From GJ-E10 sp035625725 (GTDB lineage: Bacteria; Pseudomonadota; Gammaproteobacteria; Burkholderiales; Burkholderiaceae_F): DNA of 64,000 nt. Location: positions 3,736 through 67,735 of the forward strand of contig DASPPB010000080.1 of assembly GCA_035625725.1 (NCBI GenBank). Reading direction: 5' to 3'. Made by a program: the position numbers and the translations under genes. Positions 16,831 through 25,641 of the stretch are shown here, piece by piece. Positions within the stretch are counted from its first letter, which is position 1; each line of letters starts with the position of its first letter. The notes below the pieces were generated by a model, which saw nothing but the letters and a program-made list of their open reading frames with translations, had not been told where the DNA came from and did no database searches.

Positions 16831-18561
16831 CTAGGCCTTTTCCTTGACGTACCTCCCCGGCGCGGGTTCAACGACCCGAAACTCCGCACTGCCATAGCCG
16901 CCGGGGGCCGCTTGCGATCCGTCGGCAAAATCCCCCAGCCACCGGTCCCAGTCCGGCCACCAGCTTCCCGGGTGTTCCGTCGCCGCGTCGAACCAGTGCT
17001 GGGCGTCCCATTCCTGCGCGGGGGCCGCCCCGCCCGCCGCATTCGAGCCATCGAAAACCCAGTAGCTTCGTCGGTTTTTCGAAGGCGGATTGATGGTGCC
17101 CGCGATATGACCGCTTGCGCCCAAGACAAAGCGCAGGCGGTCCCGGGGAACGCCACGGAGCACCGCACCGGAGGCATACGCCGCCCGCCAGGGAACGATG
17201 TGGTCCTCGCGCGCGGCAAACACATAGGTCGGCACGCGGATGCGCCGCAAATCGACGAGCTGGCCGCCGCAGCGCAGGCGGTTGGGAACACGCAAATTGT
17301 TCTCCAAGTACATGTTGCGCAGGTACCAGACGTACATGGGTCCGGGCAAGTTCGTGCTGTCGGAGTTCCAGTACAGCAAATCAAACGCTGGCGGAGTCTG
17401 ACCCTCCAGATAGTTATTGACGACGTAATTCCAGATAAGGTCGTTGGCACGCAAACTGGCGAAGGTGTTGCCCAGGTCACGCCCGGGCATCAAACCCCCG
17501 GCGCCCAGCGTTGCCTCACGCATGCGCACGTGCGCCTCGTCGATAAAGATGTCTAGGATCCCCGAGTCTTCAAAATCCAGAAGCGACGTGAGCAGCGTGA
17601 GACTCGCGATGGGGTCATCGCCCCGGGCAAGCATCACGGCAATTGCTGTGGCGAGCAAGGTGCCGCCCACGCAAAAGCCCAGTGCATTGATCTTTTTTGC
17701 GCCCGTGATCCGGCGCACAACGTCGATCGCGGTAATTGGGCCGCGTTCGAGATAGTCGTCCCAGCCGAGTTTGCCCAGATCCTCGTGCGGGTTGCGCCAC
17801 GAAACGATGAAGACGGTGTTGCCTCGGTCGACGCAGTAACGGATAAACGAGTTTTCCGGCTGCAGGTCCAGAATGTAGTACTTGTTGATGCAAGGCGGCA
17901 CCAGCAGGAACGGACGCACGCGCACCGTTGGCGTCAAGGGTTTGTACTGGATGAGCTGGATCAGATCGTTTTCGAAGACGACCGCGCCTTCCGTCGTGGC
18001 TACGTTTTTTCCTACCTCGAAGGCCGACTCATCGACCTGCGAAACCCGCCCTTTGGCAAGGTCGATTAGCAAATTGTGCAGTCCCGCCGTGAGGCTCTGA
18101 CCACGGGTCTCGAGCAAGCGTTGCTGCGCTTGGGGATTGAACGCCAGAAAATTCGAAGGCGCGTTGGCATCGATCCACTGTGACACGGAAAAGCACAGCC
18201 GCGCCTTGACTTTGGGCTGCGCCTCGACCGCCGCGGCCATTTCGCGCAGCATCTCGGAGTTCAGTAAATATGCTCGCGCCAAAAACGCGTACAAGGAACT
18301 TTCTTGCCAGGCATGATCGGCAAAGCGCCCGTCTTTGATTGGTGCGGTCGTGCGCTCCGGATGCTGCAAGAAATCGTTCCACAGCGACCCGAGACGCGTC
18401 AGGTACAACTGCTGGAACTCGCGCAACTTCTCGGGCGCAAGGACAGGCATGGATGCCTCGGCGCCCGTGCCGGCAGCGGCCTCCCACCAAGCAAGCCATG
18501 GCGCTGGGTAGCCCGCAAAACCCGCACCCGCGTCGGACCTCGACACGCTCGATTCATCCAC
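16831..18561 (-). CDS. phaC: Class I poly(3-hydroxyalkanoate) synthase PhaC
   Basis: Polymerises 3-hydroxyacyl-CoA to PHB on the granule surface. The 576-residue protein has the N-terminal PhaC_N domain (LCFSVSQWIDANAPSNFLAF), the lipase-like box with catalytic C297 (NALGFCVGGTLLATA), the aspartate in FAAREDHIVPW and the histidine in LGASGHIAGTINPP. The length and the FVSWRNPHEDLG-like segment (FIVSWRNPHEDLGKL) mark class I. It is upstream of phaB and phaR on the same strand, separated from phaB by about 330 bp. Confidence 0.96.
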   Translation of the reverse strand: MDESSVSRSDAGAGFAGYPAPWLAWWEAAAGTGAEASMPVLAPEKLREFQQLYLTRLGSLWNDFLQHPERTTAPIKDGRFADHAWQESSLYAFLARAYLLNSEMLREMAAAVEAQPKVKARLCFSVSQWIDANAPSNFLAFNPQAQQRLLETRGQSLTAGLHNLLIDLAKGRVSQVDESAFEVGKNVATTEGAVVFENDLIQLIQYKPLTPTVRVRPFLLVPPCINKYYILDLQPENSFIRYCVDRGNTVFIVSWRNPHEDLGKLGWDDYLERGPITAIDVVRRITGAKKINALGFCVGGTLLATAIAVMLARGDDPIASLTLLTSLLDFEDSGILDIFIDEAHVRMREATLGAGGLMPGRDLGNTFASLRANDLIWNYVVNNYLEGQTPPAFDLLYWNSDSTNLPGPMYVWYLRNMYLENNLRVPNRLRCGGQLVDLRRIRVPTYVFAAREDHIVPWRAAYASGAVLRGVPRDRLRFVLGASGHIAGTINPPSKNRRSYWVFDGSNAAGGAAPAQEWDAQHWFDAATEHPGSWWPDWDRWLGDFADGSQAAPGGYGSAEFRVVEPAPGRYVKEKA

Positions 18562-18652
18562 CGGTAGCGCTCCTTGCGAGCATCATAGCGACAAATCGGG
18601 CAATTTCCCGGCCGCGCTGGCGGCCCGGGCGAGTGTCGGCGGCCGACCCTGC

Positions 18653-19414
18653 TCAGTGCTGCAGCCAGATGAGTGCAGCGTGCCGCCCCGTGACTTTGTC
18701 GCGACGGTAGCTGTAGAAGCGCGCCGGATCGGCGAACGTGCAGTCGCAACCACCAAAGACGTCCCGCACCCCCACCTGCGACAGGGCCATGCGCGCCAGC
18801 GCGAAAAGGTCGGCATGCATTTTGTCCGCGCCGCCGGCTCGGAATGCTGCGCGCGCCTGCGGCAGATACCGCTCCATGGCCTCGAGCACCTCCGGACCGA
18901 CCTCGAAGTGGTCCGGTCCGATCGCCGGCCCGAGATAGGCCGCAAAGCGCGCCGCCGGATCGCCAATGGCGCCTCGCAGTGCCCGTGCGGTGTTTTGGAT
19001 CACGCCGGCGGCCATGCCTCGCCAGCCGGCGTGCGCCACCGCGACACCCCGTCCGTTCGTATCGGCCAGCAGCACCGGCAGGCAGTCGGCCACTAACACG
19101 CAGCAGACCACGCCTGTGCGCGTACTCAGGGCCGCGTCGGCCTGCACAAGCGTGCCTGCGAGCGCCGCCGCATCGACGACGGCAGCGCCGTGCACCTGCT
19201 GCAGCCAGCACGGATTCCCGGGCAGTTCCTCGCGCAGCCGGGCACGATTGCGAGTAACGGCCGCCGCGTCGTCCCCGCCCAAACCCAAATTCATTCCTCC
19301 GCTGCCGTCGGCCGCCGCCCAAGGACCGCCCGAGTAGCCACCGGCGCGCGTCGTGATAAGCGCGCGAACCGTGCCGGCAACGGGCCACTGCGGGAGGATC
19401 CATTGCGGATGCAT
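18653..19414 (-). CDS. Polyphenol oxidase family protein (YfiH/LACC1-type purine nucleoside phosphorylase)
   Basis: A 253-residue member of the YfiH/LACC1 family. Family motifs are present: CWLQQVHGAAVVDA, the cysteine-histidine metal region VADCLPVLLAD, and VAHAGWRGMAAGVI. Members were first called polyphenol oxidases, and characterised ones act on purine nucleosides such as adenosine and inosine. YfiH in E. coli has also been linked to peptidoglycan quality control. The start overlaps the rluD stop by four bases (ATGA), so it is co-translated with rluD, a common pairing. Confidence 0.9.
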   Translation of the reverse strand: MHPQWILPQWPVAGTVRALITTRAGGYSGGPWAAADGSGGMNLGLGGDDAAAVTRNRARLREELPGNPCWLQQVHGAAVVDAAALAGTLVQADAALSTRTGVVCCVLVADCLPVLLADTNGRGVAVAHAGWRGMAAGVIQNTARALRGAIGDPAARFAAYLGPAIGPDHFEVGPEVLEAMERYLPQARAAFRAGGADKMHADLFALARMALSQVGVRDVFGGCDCTFADPARFYSYRRDKVTGRHAALIWLQH

Positions 19415-20526
19415 CAGCGAACCGCCGACTCGCGGCTCGATGACGCAAAGCCGCCGATATCGAGGCAGCCCCGCGTGGGCGGAAGCAGCTGCTCTTCGCG
19501 CGCGCCCAGCCTTTGCATCAAGGCGCGCATATCCTCAGGCGGCGCGCTCGACCAAGCCATCGGTTCGTGCCGCATCGGGTGGCGCAGCTCGAGTCGACAT
19601 GCATGTAGTGCCTGACGCGCGATCCAATGCTGAGCCTGCAAAGCCGCCGGCAAGTGCTTGCGGTACAGGGGGTCGCCGATCAAGGGATGCCCGATGGACT
19701 CCAAGTGCACACGGATCTGATGGGTGCGCCCGGTATCGAGTCGACAGGCGATCCAGGAGACGGTTGCACCCGAATCCCCGAGACGCCACTGCGCGATGCA
19801 GCGCACGAACGTGCGCGCCGGCTTCGCCGCCAGGGCTTTGCTAACACAAAAGCGCACTGGGTTGCGCCGATCGCGCGCCAAGGAGGCGTCGATCGTGACG
19901 CGGGGCGCAACCGCACCGGCAACCAGCGCCCAGTACTCCCGAACCAGAGTGCGCGCCTGCAGCTGACGGATCAAGTCGAGCTGCGCCGGCGGCGTGCGCG
20001 CCACGACCATCAAACCCGAGGTCCCGGCATCGAGGCGGTGCACAATGCCCGCACGCGGAACCGACGCCAGGCGCGGGTCGAAGGCAAGCAGGCCGTTGAG
20101 CAGGGTTCCGCCCCAGTTTCCGGCTCCCGGATGAACGACCAGGCCCGCCGGTTTGTCGACGATGAGAATCGCATCGTCCTGCCACACGATCGGAAATGGC
20201 ACGGGCTCCGGTTCGAAGGCGCACTCCTGCGGGCTGCTCGTCGGTGTCAAGTCGATACGGTCGTCGGTACAGACCCGGGCGCGCGAGCGTGCCGCCTCTC
20301 CGTTGAGCTCGACGGCTCCCTGGGCAATCCACTTCTGGATCCGACTGCGCGATACCTCGGGAAGCTGCGCGGCCAGGTACTGGTCCAGACGAAGACCCTC
20401 GCCCTCGCCGCGAACCACGAAGCGGCGCACCGCCTGCGAAGTCTCGGGGACCGCATCGAAATCATCGGAGTCCAGTTCCTGCGCCCATGACGTCTGAGGC
20501 TCAACCAAAGAAGGCCTCGGAACCAT
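19414..20526 (-). CDS. rluD: 23S rRNA pseudouridine synthase RluD
   Basis: Makes pseudouridines in helix 69 of 23S rRNA. The 370-residue protein has an N-terminal S4 RNA-binding region (LRLDQYLAAQLPEVSRSRIQ) and the catalytic RLD motif in GIVHRLDAGTSGLMVVARTP, with VDKPAGLVVHPGAGN before it. The first 35 residues are an acidic leader not typical of the family, so a later start is possible. It is divergent from bamD with 52 bp between them, an arrangement widespread in beta- and gammaproteobacteria. Confidence 0.93.
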   Translation of the reverse strand: MVPRPSLVEPQTSWAQELDSDDFDAVPETSQAVRRFVVRGEGEGLRLDQYLAAQLPEVSRSRIQKWIAQGAVELNGEAARSRARVCTDDRIDLTPTSSPQECAFEPEPVPFPIVWQDDAILIVDKPAGLVVHPGAGNWGGTLLNGLLAFDPRLASVPRAGIVHRLDAGTSGLMVVARTPPAQLDLIRQLQARTLVREYWALVAGAVAPRVTIDASLARDRRNPVRFCVSKALAAKPARTFVRCIAQWRLGDSGATVSWIACRLDTGRTHQIRVHLESIGHPLIGDPLYRKHLPAALQAQHWIARQALHACRLELRHPMRHEPMAWSSAPPEDMRALMQRLGAREEQLLPPTRGCLDIGGFASSSRESAVR

Positions 20527-20578
20527 TGCTAGAATCCTTTACTCTATTTGCACTGTATCCACGAGATCAACGGATCGC

Positions 20579-21379
20579 ATGCTGTCTCTGACAAGCGGTA
20601 ACGGCAATGCACGGCGCTGCTGGCGGCTGTGCCCGGGATTTGCTGCCATCGCTCTGGCGGTCGTCCTCGGGGGCTGCTCCAGCGTCGAGAAGGATCCTAC
20701 CGCGAAGTGGGACGCGGACAAGCTCTACAACGAGGCCCGCACGCAATTGCAGGCCGGCGCGTGGACCAAGGCCCGCGAACTCTACGAAAAGCTCGAGGCC
20801 CGCTATCCATTCGGCCGCTATGCCCAGCAAGCCGAGATCGAGATTGCTTACTGCTATTACAAGGAAGGCGAAACCGCGGACGCGATCGCGGCCACCGACC
20901 GCTTCCTCAAGCTCAATCCGAACAGCCCGAACACCGACTACATCTATTATTTACGAGGGCTCGTGAACTTCATCGAACCACCGTCCCTCGTCGGCCCGGT
21001 CATCGGTTACCGCGTGAGCGAGCGCGACCCCAAAGCACTCATCGAATCTTTCGAAGCGTTCAAGGAACTCGTTACACGCTTTCCCAATAGCCGCTACCGC
21101 GGCGACGCGATTTTGCGCTTGAGCTTTCTGCGCAACGCGCTCGCCGAGCATGAGGTGCGCGTTGCCGACTATTACTACCGGCGCGGTGCCTACCTGGCAG
21201 CCGTCAACCGCGCGCAGGCAGCGATCGTCCAATACCCGGGCGCACCCGCGCAGGAGCATGCCTTGGGGATCATGCTGCATTCCTACGAGCATCTTGCGTT
21301 GCCGCAGCTGCATGCCGGCGTCGAGGAGGTGCTGCGCGCGAACTACCCCGACAGCAGGGAACTGCGGCCCGGCCAGTGA
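20579..21379 (+). CDS. bamD: Outer-membrane assembly lipoprotein BamD
   Basis: Essential lipoprotein of the BAM complex that inserts beta-barrel proteins into the outer membrane. The 266-residue protein has a lipoprotein signal (AIALAVVLGGCSS; lipidated cysteine near residue 37) and the BamD tetratricopeptide repeats: KLYNEARTQLQAGAWTKARE, RYPFGRYAQQAEIEIAYCYY, and DYIYYLRGLVNF. It is divergent from rluD, the usual context for bamD (comL). Confidence 0.95.
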   Translation: MLSLTSGNGNARRCWRLCPGFAAIALAVVLGGCSSVEKDPTAKWDADKLYNEARTQLQAGAWTKARELYEKLEARYPFGRYAQQAEIEIAYCYYKEGETADAIAATDRFLKLNPNSPNTDYIYYLRGLVNFIEPPSLVGPVIGYRVSERDPKALIESFEAFKELVTRFPNSRYRGDAILRLSFLRNALAEHEVRVADYYYRRGAYLAAVNRAQAAIVQYPGAPAQEHALGIMLHSYEHLALPQLHAGVEEVLRANYPDSRELRPGQ

Positions 21380-21410
21380 GGATGCGCGCGCCGCTTCGCC
21401 GGCGGGCGGG

Positions 21411-23471
21411 TCAATGCGCCGAAGTCGCCGAAGTTTCGGACACGTGGGCCGCGGTGAGAAATTCGCAGGCTTGCGCCTCGTTGCGCGAGCACGTAAAAGG
21501 CGGCAGGCTCGCGAGAATCGTTTTGCCGTAGGAGCGGCTAAGCAGCCGCTCGTCCAGGATCATCAGCACACCGCGATCGCGATCGTCTCGGATCAGGCGC
21601 CCGACGCCCTGACGCAAGAGAGTGATCGCCTCAGGCAGTTGGTAGTCACGAAACGGGTTGCGCCCTTGCGCCTTCAAGCGCGCAATGCGCGCCGCGACCA
21701 CGGGATCGTCTGGCGGCGCAAATGGCAGCTTGTCGATGACCACGACGCTTAAGGCGTCGCCCCGCACGTCGACGCCCTCCCAAAAGCTCACCGAGCCGAC
21801 GAGCACAGCGCCGCCGAGGCGACGGAATTCCCCCAGCATCGCGCGCCGGGGCGCTTCGCCCTGAACGATGATCGGCAGCGGGTCTTGTGCCTGGGCCATG
21901 AGCTCATGCAAGCGCCGCGCGACCCGCGCGACCGCACGCAAAGTTGAGCAAAGAATGAAGGCGCGCCCTCGACTTGCCCGCAGCACCGGCCAGGCGGCCT
22001 CCGCGACGAGCTCCGGAAAGTCCTCGGCATGCGGATTGGGCATTTGCTCGGGCAGGTACAGCAGTGCCTGACGCGCAAAATCAAACGGGCTGTCCCAGCG
22101 CAGCGAAAGCGATCCGGCCAAGCCCAGCTCCTGCAAGAATGGTTCAAACCGCTGCGCCGTGGTCAGTGTCGCTGAAGTAAGGATCCATGCTTGCGGGCGC
22201 TGTTCGCGCGCGCGCGCAAAGGACTCCGCGCAGCTCAGCGGCGTGGCGCGAAACTGCGCGCCCTGCGCGCTGGCGGACACCCAGCGCACGATGTCGGGCC
22301 CGCCCAGGGCGCCGTCTTGCGCTTCGACGGCATGCCACGCCTGCATCGCTCGACGCAGCCGCTGCGTTCGCACCAGCAACAAGTCAAGATCCGGGGCGCG
22401 CCCCGCATTGCGCTCCGCGGCTTCTTGCATGCACGCAAGGTCGCGGTCGAGCGCGGCAATCGCCGCGGTCGTCGACCCGTCTGCCGGAAGCTGATCAAAG
22501 GCCACGCGCTGGCGTCGATCGACTCCATCTTGCGCCAGCCCCAGGCGTACCGCCCGCGCACCAAAATCCAGTGACCGGGCCAAATCACTCCATTGCGCGC
22601 CATCGCGGGCGCACGCCAAGCCGATGCGCACGGAATCGGCGGCGAGTTCGGCAATTTGCTGCAGCGACCAGCCTTCCCCGAAGAACTCGCCCGCAATCCG
22701 GGCCAGATGGTGCGCCTCATCCACAACGACAACCTCGGCATTGGGCAGCAAAACCGACTCGACCTCCTCGCGCAGCGCCATGTCGGCCAGCATGAGGTGA
22801 TGATTGACAATGACGAGATCCGCCGCCAGGGCGCGGCGGCGCGCGCGAACGACGAAGCACTCCTCGAAGTGCCCGCACTCCGTGCCCAGACAGTTATCGC
22901 GCGTCGAGGTGACCGCCGGCCAGATGGACGCGTCCTCACTCACCTGCTCGAGCTCGGAGACGTCACCCGTTTGCGACTGCCGCGCAAAGCGCGATATGTG
23001 CTGCAATGCCCGCACGTCCTGGCGCGAATCGAGCAAACCCGAGGCCAGGGTGCGCTCCAGCCGCAAACGGCACAGGTAGTTTTGCCGCCCCTTGAGGATC
23101 GCCGCATCGACCTCGGCGCCGAGCGCTCGGCACACCGCCGGCAAATCCTTCTCGAAGATCTGATGTTGCAGCGTTTTGGTTGCCGGCGCGATGAGCGTCT
23201 TGCAGCCGGCAAGAACCGCAGGCACAAGGTAGGCGAAGGTCTTGCCTGTTCCCGTTCCCGCCTCCGCCGCGAGCGTGCCTCTGCGCGCTATCGCGTCAAA
23301 GACGGCCAGAGCCATCTCCTGTTGCGAGGCGCGCGCCCGGTACCCAGGAATTGTCCGGGCAAGGGCTCCGTCGGCACAAAATGCGGCGGCGACTCGGGCG
23401 CGAACCAAATCCGGCCCCTGGGGCTTGGCCCCGGCGTCGCAATCAAGCCGCGAAGTCGGGGTGCCGCTCAC
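21411..23471 (-). CDS. ATP-dependent DNA helicase, DinG/YoaA family
   Basis: Superfamily 2 (XPD-like) iron-sulfur helicase of 686 residues from the chosen start. The Walker A is AEAGTGTGKTFAYLVPA; the four cluster cysteines are in NYLCRLRLER and DNCLGTECGHFEECF; the DEAH box is VVVDEAHHLA; and late motifs are FWEGVDVRGD and LRQGVGRLIRD. I chose GTG at 23471 because it overlaps the stop of the YdcH-family gene (GTGA). An ATG at 23570 in the same frame would lie inside that gene. It probably unwinds R-loops or recombination intermediates; YoaA and DinG cannot be separated here. Confidence 0.9.
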   Translation of the reverse strand: MSGTPTSRLDCDAGAKPQGPDLVRARVAAAFCADGALARTIPGYRARASQQEMALAVFDAIARRGTLAAEAGTGTGKTFAYLVPAVLAGCKTLIAPATKTLQHQIFEKDLPAVCRALGAEVDAAILKGRQNYLCRLRLERTLASGLLDSRQDVRALQHISRFARQSQTGDVSELEQVSEDASIWPAVTSTRDNCLGTECGHFEECFVVRARRRALAADLVIVNHHLMLADMALREEVESVLLPNAEVVVVDEAHHLARIAGEFFGEGWSLQQIAELAADSVRIGLACARDGAQWSDLARSLDFGARAVRLGLAQDGVDRRQRVAFDQLPADGSTTAAIAALDRDLACMQEAAERNAGRAPDLDLLLVRTQRLRRAMQAWHAVEAQDGALGGPDIVRWVSASAQGAQFRATPLSCAESFARAREQRPQAWILTSATLTTAQRFEPFLQELGLAGSLSLRWDSPFDFARQALLYLPEQMPNPHAEDFPELVAEAAWPVLRASRGRAFILCSTLRAVARVARRLHELMAQAQDPLPIIVQGEAPRRAMLGEFRRLGGAVLVGSVSFWEGVDVRGDALSVVVIDKLPFAPPDDPVVAARIARLKAQGRNPFRDYQLPEAITLLRQGVGRLIRDDRDRGVLMILDERLLSRSYGKTILASLPPFTCSRNEAQACEFLTAAHVSETSATSAH

Positions 23472-23698
23472 GCGGGAATATCGGGAACCAGGCCCATCTC
23501 CAGCCGGGTTATCGCGTCCTTGATCGCCAGCTTTCGTTTCTTTAAGCGACGCAGCTGCAGTTCGTCGCACCCACTTTGCTCGTCGAGCTGCGTAATGGCC
23601 CGATCAAGGTCACGGTGCTCGATCTGCAACTCCGTAATGCGGCGGCGAATCTCGTCGGCGTCGTCCCCCGGATCGCTCTCGTTATCTGCCGAATGCAT
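23468..23698 (-). CDS. YdcH/DUF465 family small protein
   Basis: A 76-residue, highly charged, helical protein. The core matches the YdcH (DUF465) pattern: EIRRRITELQIEHRDLDRAI followed by DELQLRRLKKRKLAIKDAIT, a short antiparallel coiled coil like SlyX. Its molecular role is not known. The start MHSADNESD was chosen because the longer frame upstream has no family similarity. The stop overlaps the likely GTG start of the downstream helicase, suggesting co-translation. Confidence 0.85.
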   Translation of the reverse strand: MHSADNESDPGDDADEIRRRITELQIEHRDLDRAITQLDEQSGCDELQLRRLKKRKLAIKDAITRLEMGLVPDIPA

Positions 23699-24006
23699 GT
23701 TTCCTCCCTCGCCGCCGGCGCGGATGTCCGGCCGAAGCACGAAGCGTGGCAAAGATCGTATCAGGATCAAACCGGCCGGCGTATCCCAGATGCAGTGGGC
23801 GAAAAACCACCCATTCCGGGGGCGCAGGCATCGGCCCGCGCTGCTAGACTTTCTTTGTGGGCTGTTAATCGCACCACGCCTGCCGATGCCCGAAGCGCCG
23901 AGGCGAACCGGCGCGAGCAGGTCTATCCCTTGCAACCCGCGATTGCGTTTTGGGGGCGCCCCTGCGGTCCGATAAAAGAGCTGCTGTCCGATAGCAACAA
24001 CCCCTC
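23699..24006. other. Divergent intergenic region, ydcH-like gene / PP2C gene
   Basis: About 308 bp between two genes pointing apart, so promoters for both are expected. I see no supported gene and no confident promoter or operator. A CTAGACTTTCTTTGTGG segment near 23855 is locally AT-rich. Confidence 0.4.
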
Positions 24007-24804
24007 ATGTCCCGTACGGCAACGGCTTCGAACTTTAAGGTGAGCGCGTGCGTCGCCGAGCACATTGGCGACCGCACCGACCAGCAGGATCGGGTTGCGA
24101 TCCTGACGAGCCCGCATTACCCCGGAGCTCTCATGGCCTTATTGGCCGATGGCATGGGCGGGCGCAGCGGGGGTCGAATCGCCTCCGACCAGGTTCTTGC
24201 GACGGCAAAAAGCCTGTTTCAGGAACTTCCCGAACGCGGCTCGACGCTGCGCGGCATGCTCGGGCAGATTGCCTCCGAGGCGCACGCGGTGATTCGCCTG
24301 ACCGCGTTGGCGAGCGAGAAGGAACCGCACAGTACGCTGGTTGCGCTCATCGTTTCGCGCGACAGCGCGGTGTGGGTGCACGCTGGCGACAGTCGTCTGT
24401 ACCACTTCCGCGATGGCATTCTCGAACACAAGACTATCGACCACTCGTTTGGGTCGCAGCTCGATGCCGAAGGGCAGCTCGTGGAGGGGGGACCCGAGAC
24501 CGAGCGCTTCAAGAACATCTTGTTTAGCGCCATCGGCATCGGACACGAATTGCGTCTCGATTACGGAGAGGTGCTGGATCTTCGTCCCGGCGACAGCTTC
24601 GTGCTAGCAAGCGACGGGCTTTGGGCGTACTTCAGCGAGCGAGAAATCGGTGCGATCGTGCACCACTATGCGGTGCGCGACGCGGCCGAGTCTTTGGTGC
24701 GCCTCGCGCGCGACCGCGCCAAAGGCGGGGGCGACAATCTTTCCGTGGCAATTGTCAAGCTCACTCGGGCCGAGCGGCCCCCGGATTCGACCGCCGCCGA
24801 CTAG
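24007..24804 (+). CDS. PP2C-type serine/threonine protein phosphatase
   Basis: Metal-dependent phosphatase of 265 residues, similar in layout to Stp1/PrpC-type enzymes. The metal-binding motifs are ADGMGGRSGGRIASD, WVHAGDSRLYHFRDG, LASDGLWAYFS and a final GGGDNLSVAIVK. The early arginine/aspartate pair (HIGDRTDQQDR) replaces the more common GRVRxxNEDA. No kinase gene is visible nearby. The C-terminus converges on a coiled-coil gene, overlapping its stop by four bases. Confidence 0.9.
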   Translation: MSRTATASNFKVSACVAEHIGDRTDQQDRVAILTSPHYPGALMALLADGMGGRSGGRIASDQVLATAKSLFQELPERGSTLRGMLGQIASEAHAVIRLTALASEKEPHSTLVALIVSRDSAVWVHAGDSRLYHFRDGILEHKTIDHSFGSQLDAEGQLVEGGPETERFKNILFSAIGIGHELRLDYGEVLDLRPGDSFVLASDGLWAYFSEREIGAIVHHYAVRDAAESLVRLARDRAKGGGDNLSVAIVKLTRAERPPDSTAAD

Positions 24805-25577
24805 GGAGCCGTCGGCACAGCTTGGGGGGTGGCCGGAGCGGCCGATTCGGCGTTTTGTTCTTCCCGAGTCGCCTGCCGCTGCGCGCGACGCTGCTCGTTG
24901 ACCTCGCGGTCACGTGCTCGGGTCTGCGCGTAGTCCTTCGCCTGCTGTTGTTTTTCCTCGTACTCGCGAAGCGACTCGGCTTCGCGTTCCGGTCGCAGCG
25001 CCTCGTGACGTGACTCCTCGGTCGCTTGCTCGCGTTGGCGCTGCTCGCTGGCCTGGCTCGCCTTGGCCGCGCTCTCCTGAGTGCGCTGCTCCTCTTTGAC
25101 TCGCTCCAGGGCACTTTGCTCGCGCGCCTGCGTGGCCTGCATCGCTTCGCGCTCCCGCTCGGGCCGCTGCGCCTCCTCGAGGGCCTCGCGCTGCTGTTCC
25201 GCGGCCCGGCTCTGGGCGCGCTCTTGCGCATCGAGGTGCCGCTGCAGATCGTGCGCCTCGAGCGTGACCCGATGCACCTCGCGCTCACCGTCGCGTTGCG
25301 CGCGGCGCGCCTTGCCCAAACAGTAATTGACAAAGAACACGTTGCCGCAATACTGCCGCTGCGCGTCAAATTCGTGCTGCAAGCGGTCGTGCAGCGCCGC
25401 CGCGTCGGACAGCGCCTGACCCGCGAGCTCACGCGTCGTGATCGAGCCCGACGGATATTTGCGCCCGAGCTTCTGCGCATCGGTGAGTTCCGCGGCCAGC
25501 GCGCCCGCCGTGCACAAAACAAGGATCAGCGAAAGACAATGACGAGGCACCCGCCGCCTCTGGGTATTCAGCCGCAT
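24801..25577 (-). CDS. Exported coiled-coil protein of unknown function
   Basis: A 258-residue protein. An N-terminal signal peptide (RHCLSLILVLCTAGALA) is followed by a short folded part with two cysteines in RQYCGNVFFVNYCLGKAR, then about 170 residues dominated by E, R, Q and A, forming a long charged coiled coil, and a proline/alanine-rich end. The two-cysteine motif suggests a disulfide in the periplasm, and I recall similar motifs in uncharacterised betaproteobacterial proteins. The start was chosen at the signal peptide; the longer frame upstream lies over zapE. The function is unknown. Confidence 0.72.
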   Translation of the reverse strand: MRLNTQRRRVPRHCLSLILVLCTAGALAAELTDAQKLGRKYPSGSITTRELAGQALSDAAALHDRLQHEFDAQRQYCGNVFFVNYCLGKARRAQRDGEREVHRVTLEAHDLQRHLDAQERAQSRAAEQQREALEEAQRPEREREAMQATQAREQSALERVKEEQRTQESAAKASQASEQRQREQATEESRHEALRPEREAESLREYEEKQQQAKDYAQTRARDREVNEQRRAQRQATREEQNAESAAPATPQAVPTAP

Positions 25578-25641
25578 CGGGCTCCGAGGTCCTGGCGCTC
25601 TGGCATTGCTGCGATCAGCAACGAGCCGGCACCGAGAGACA

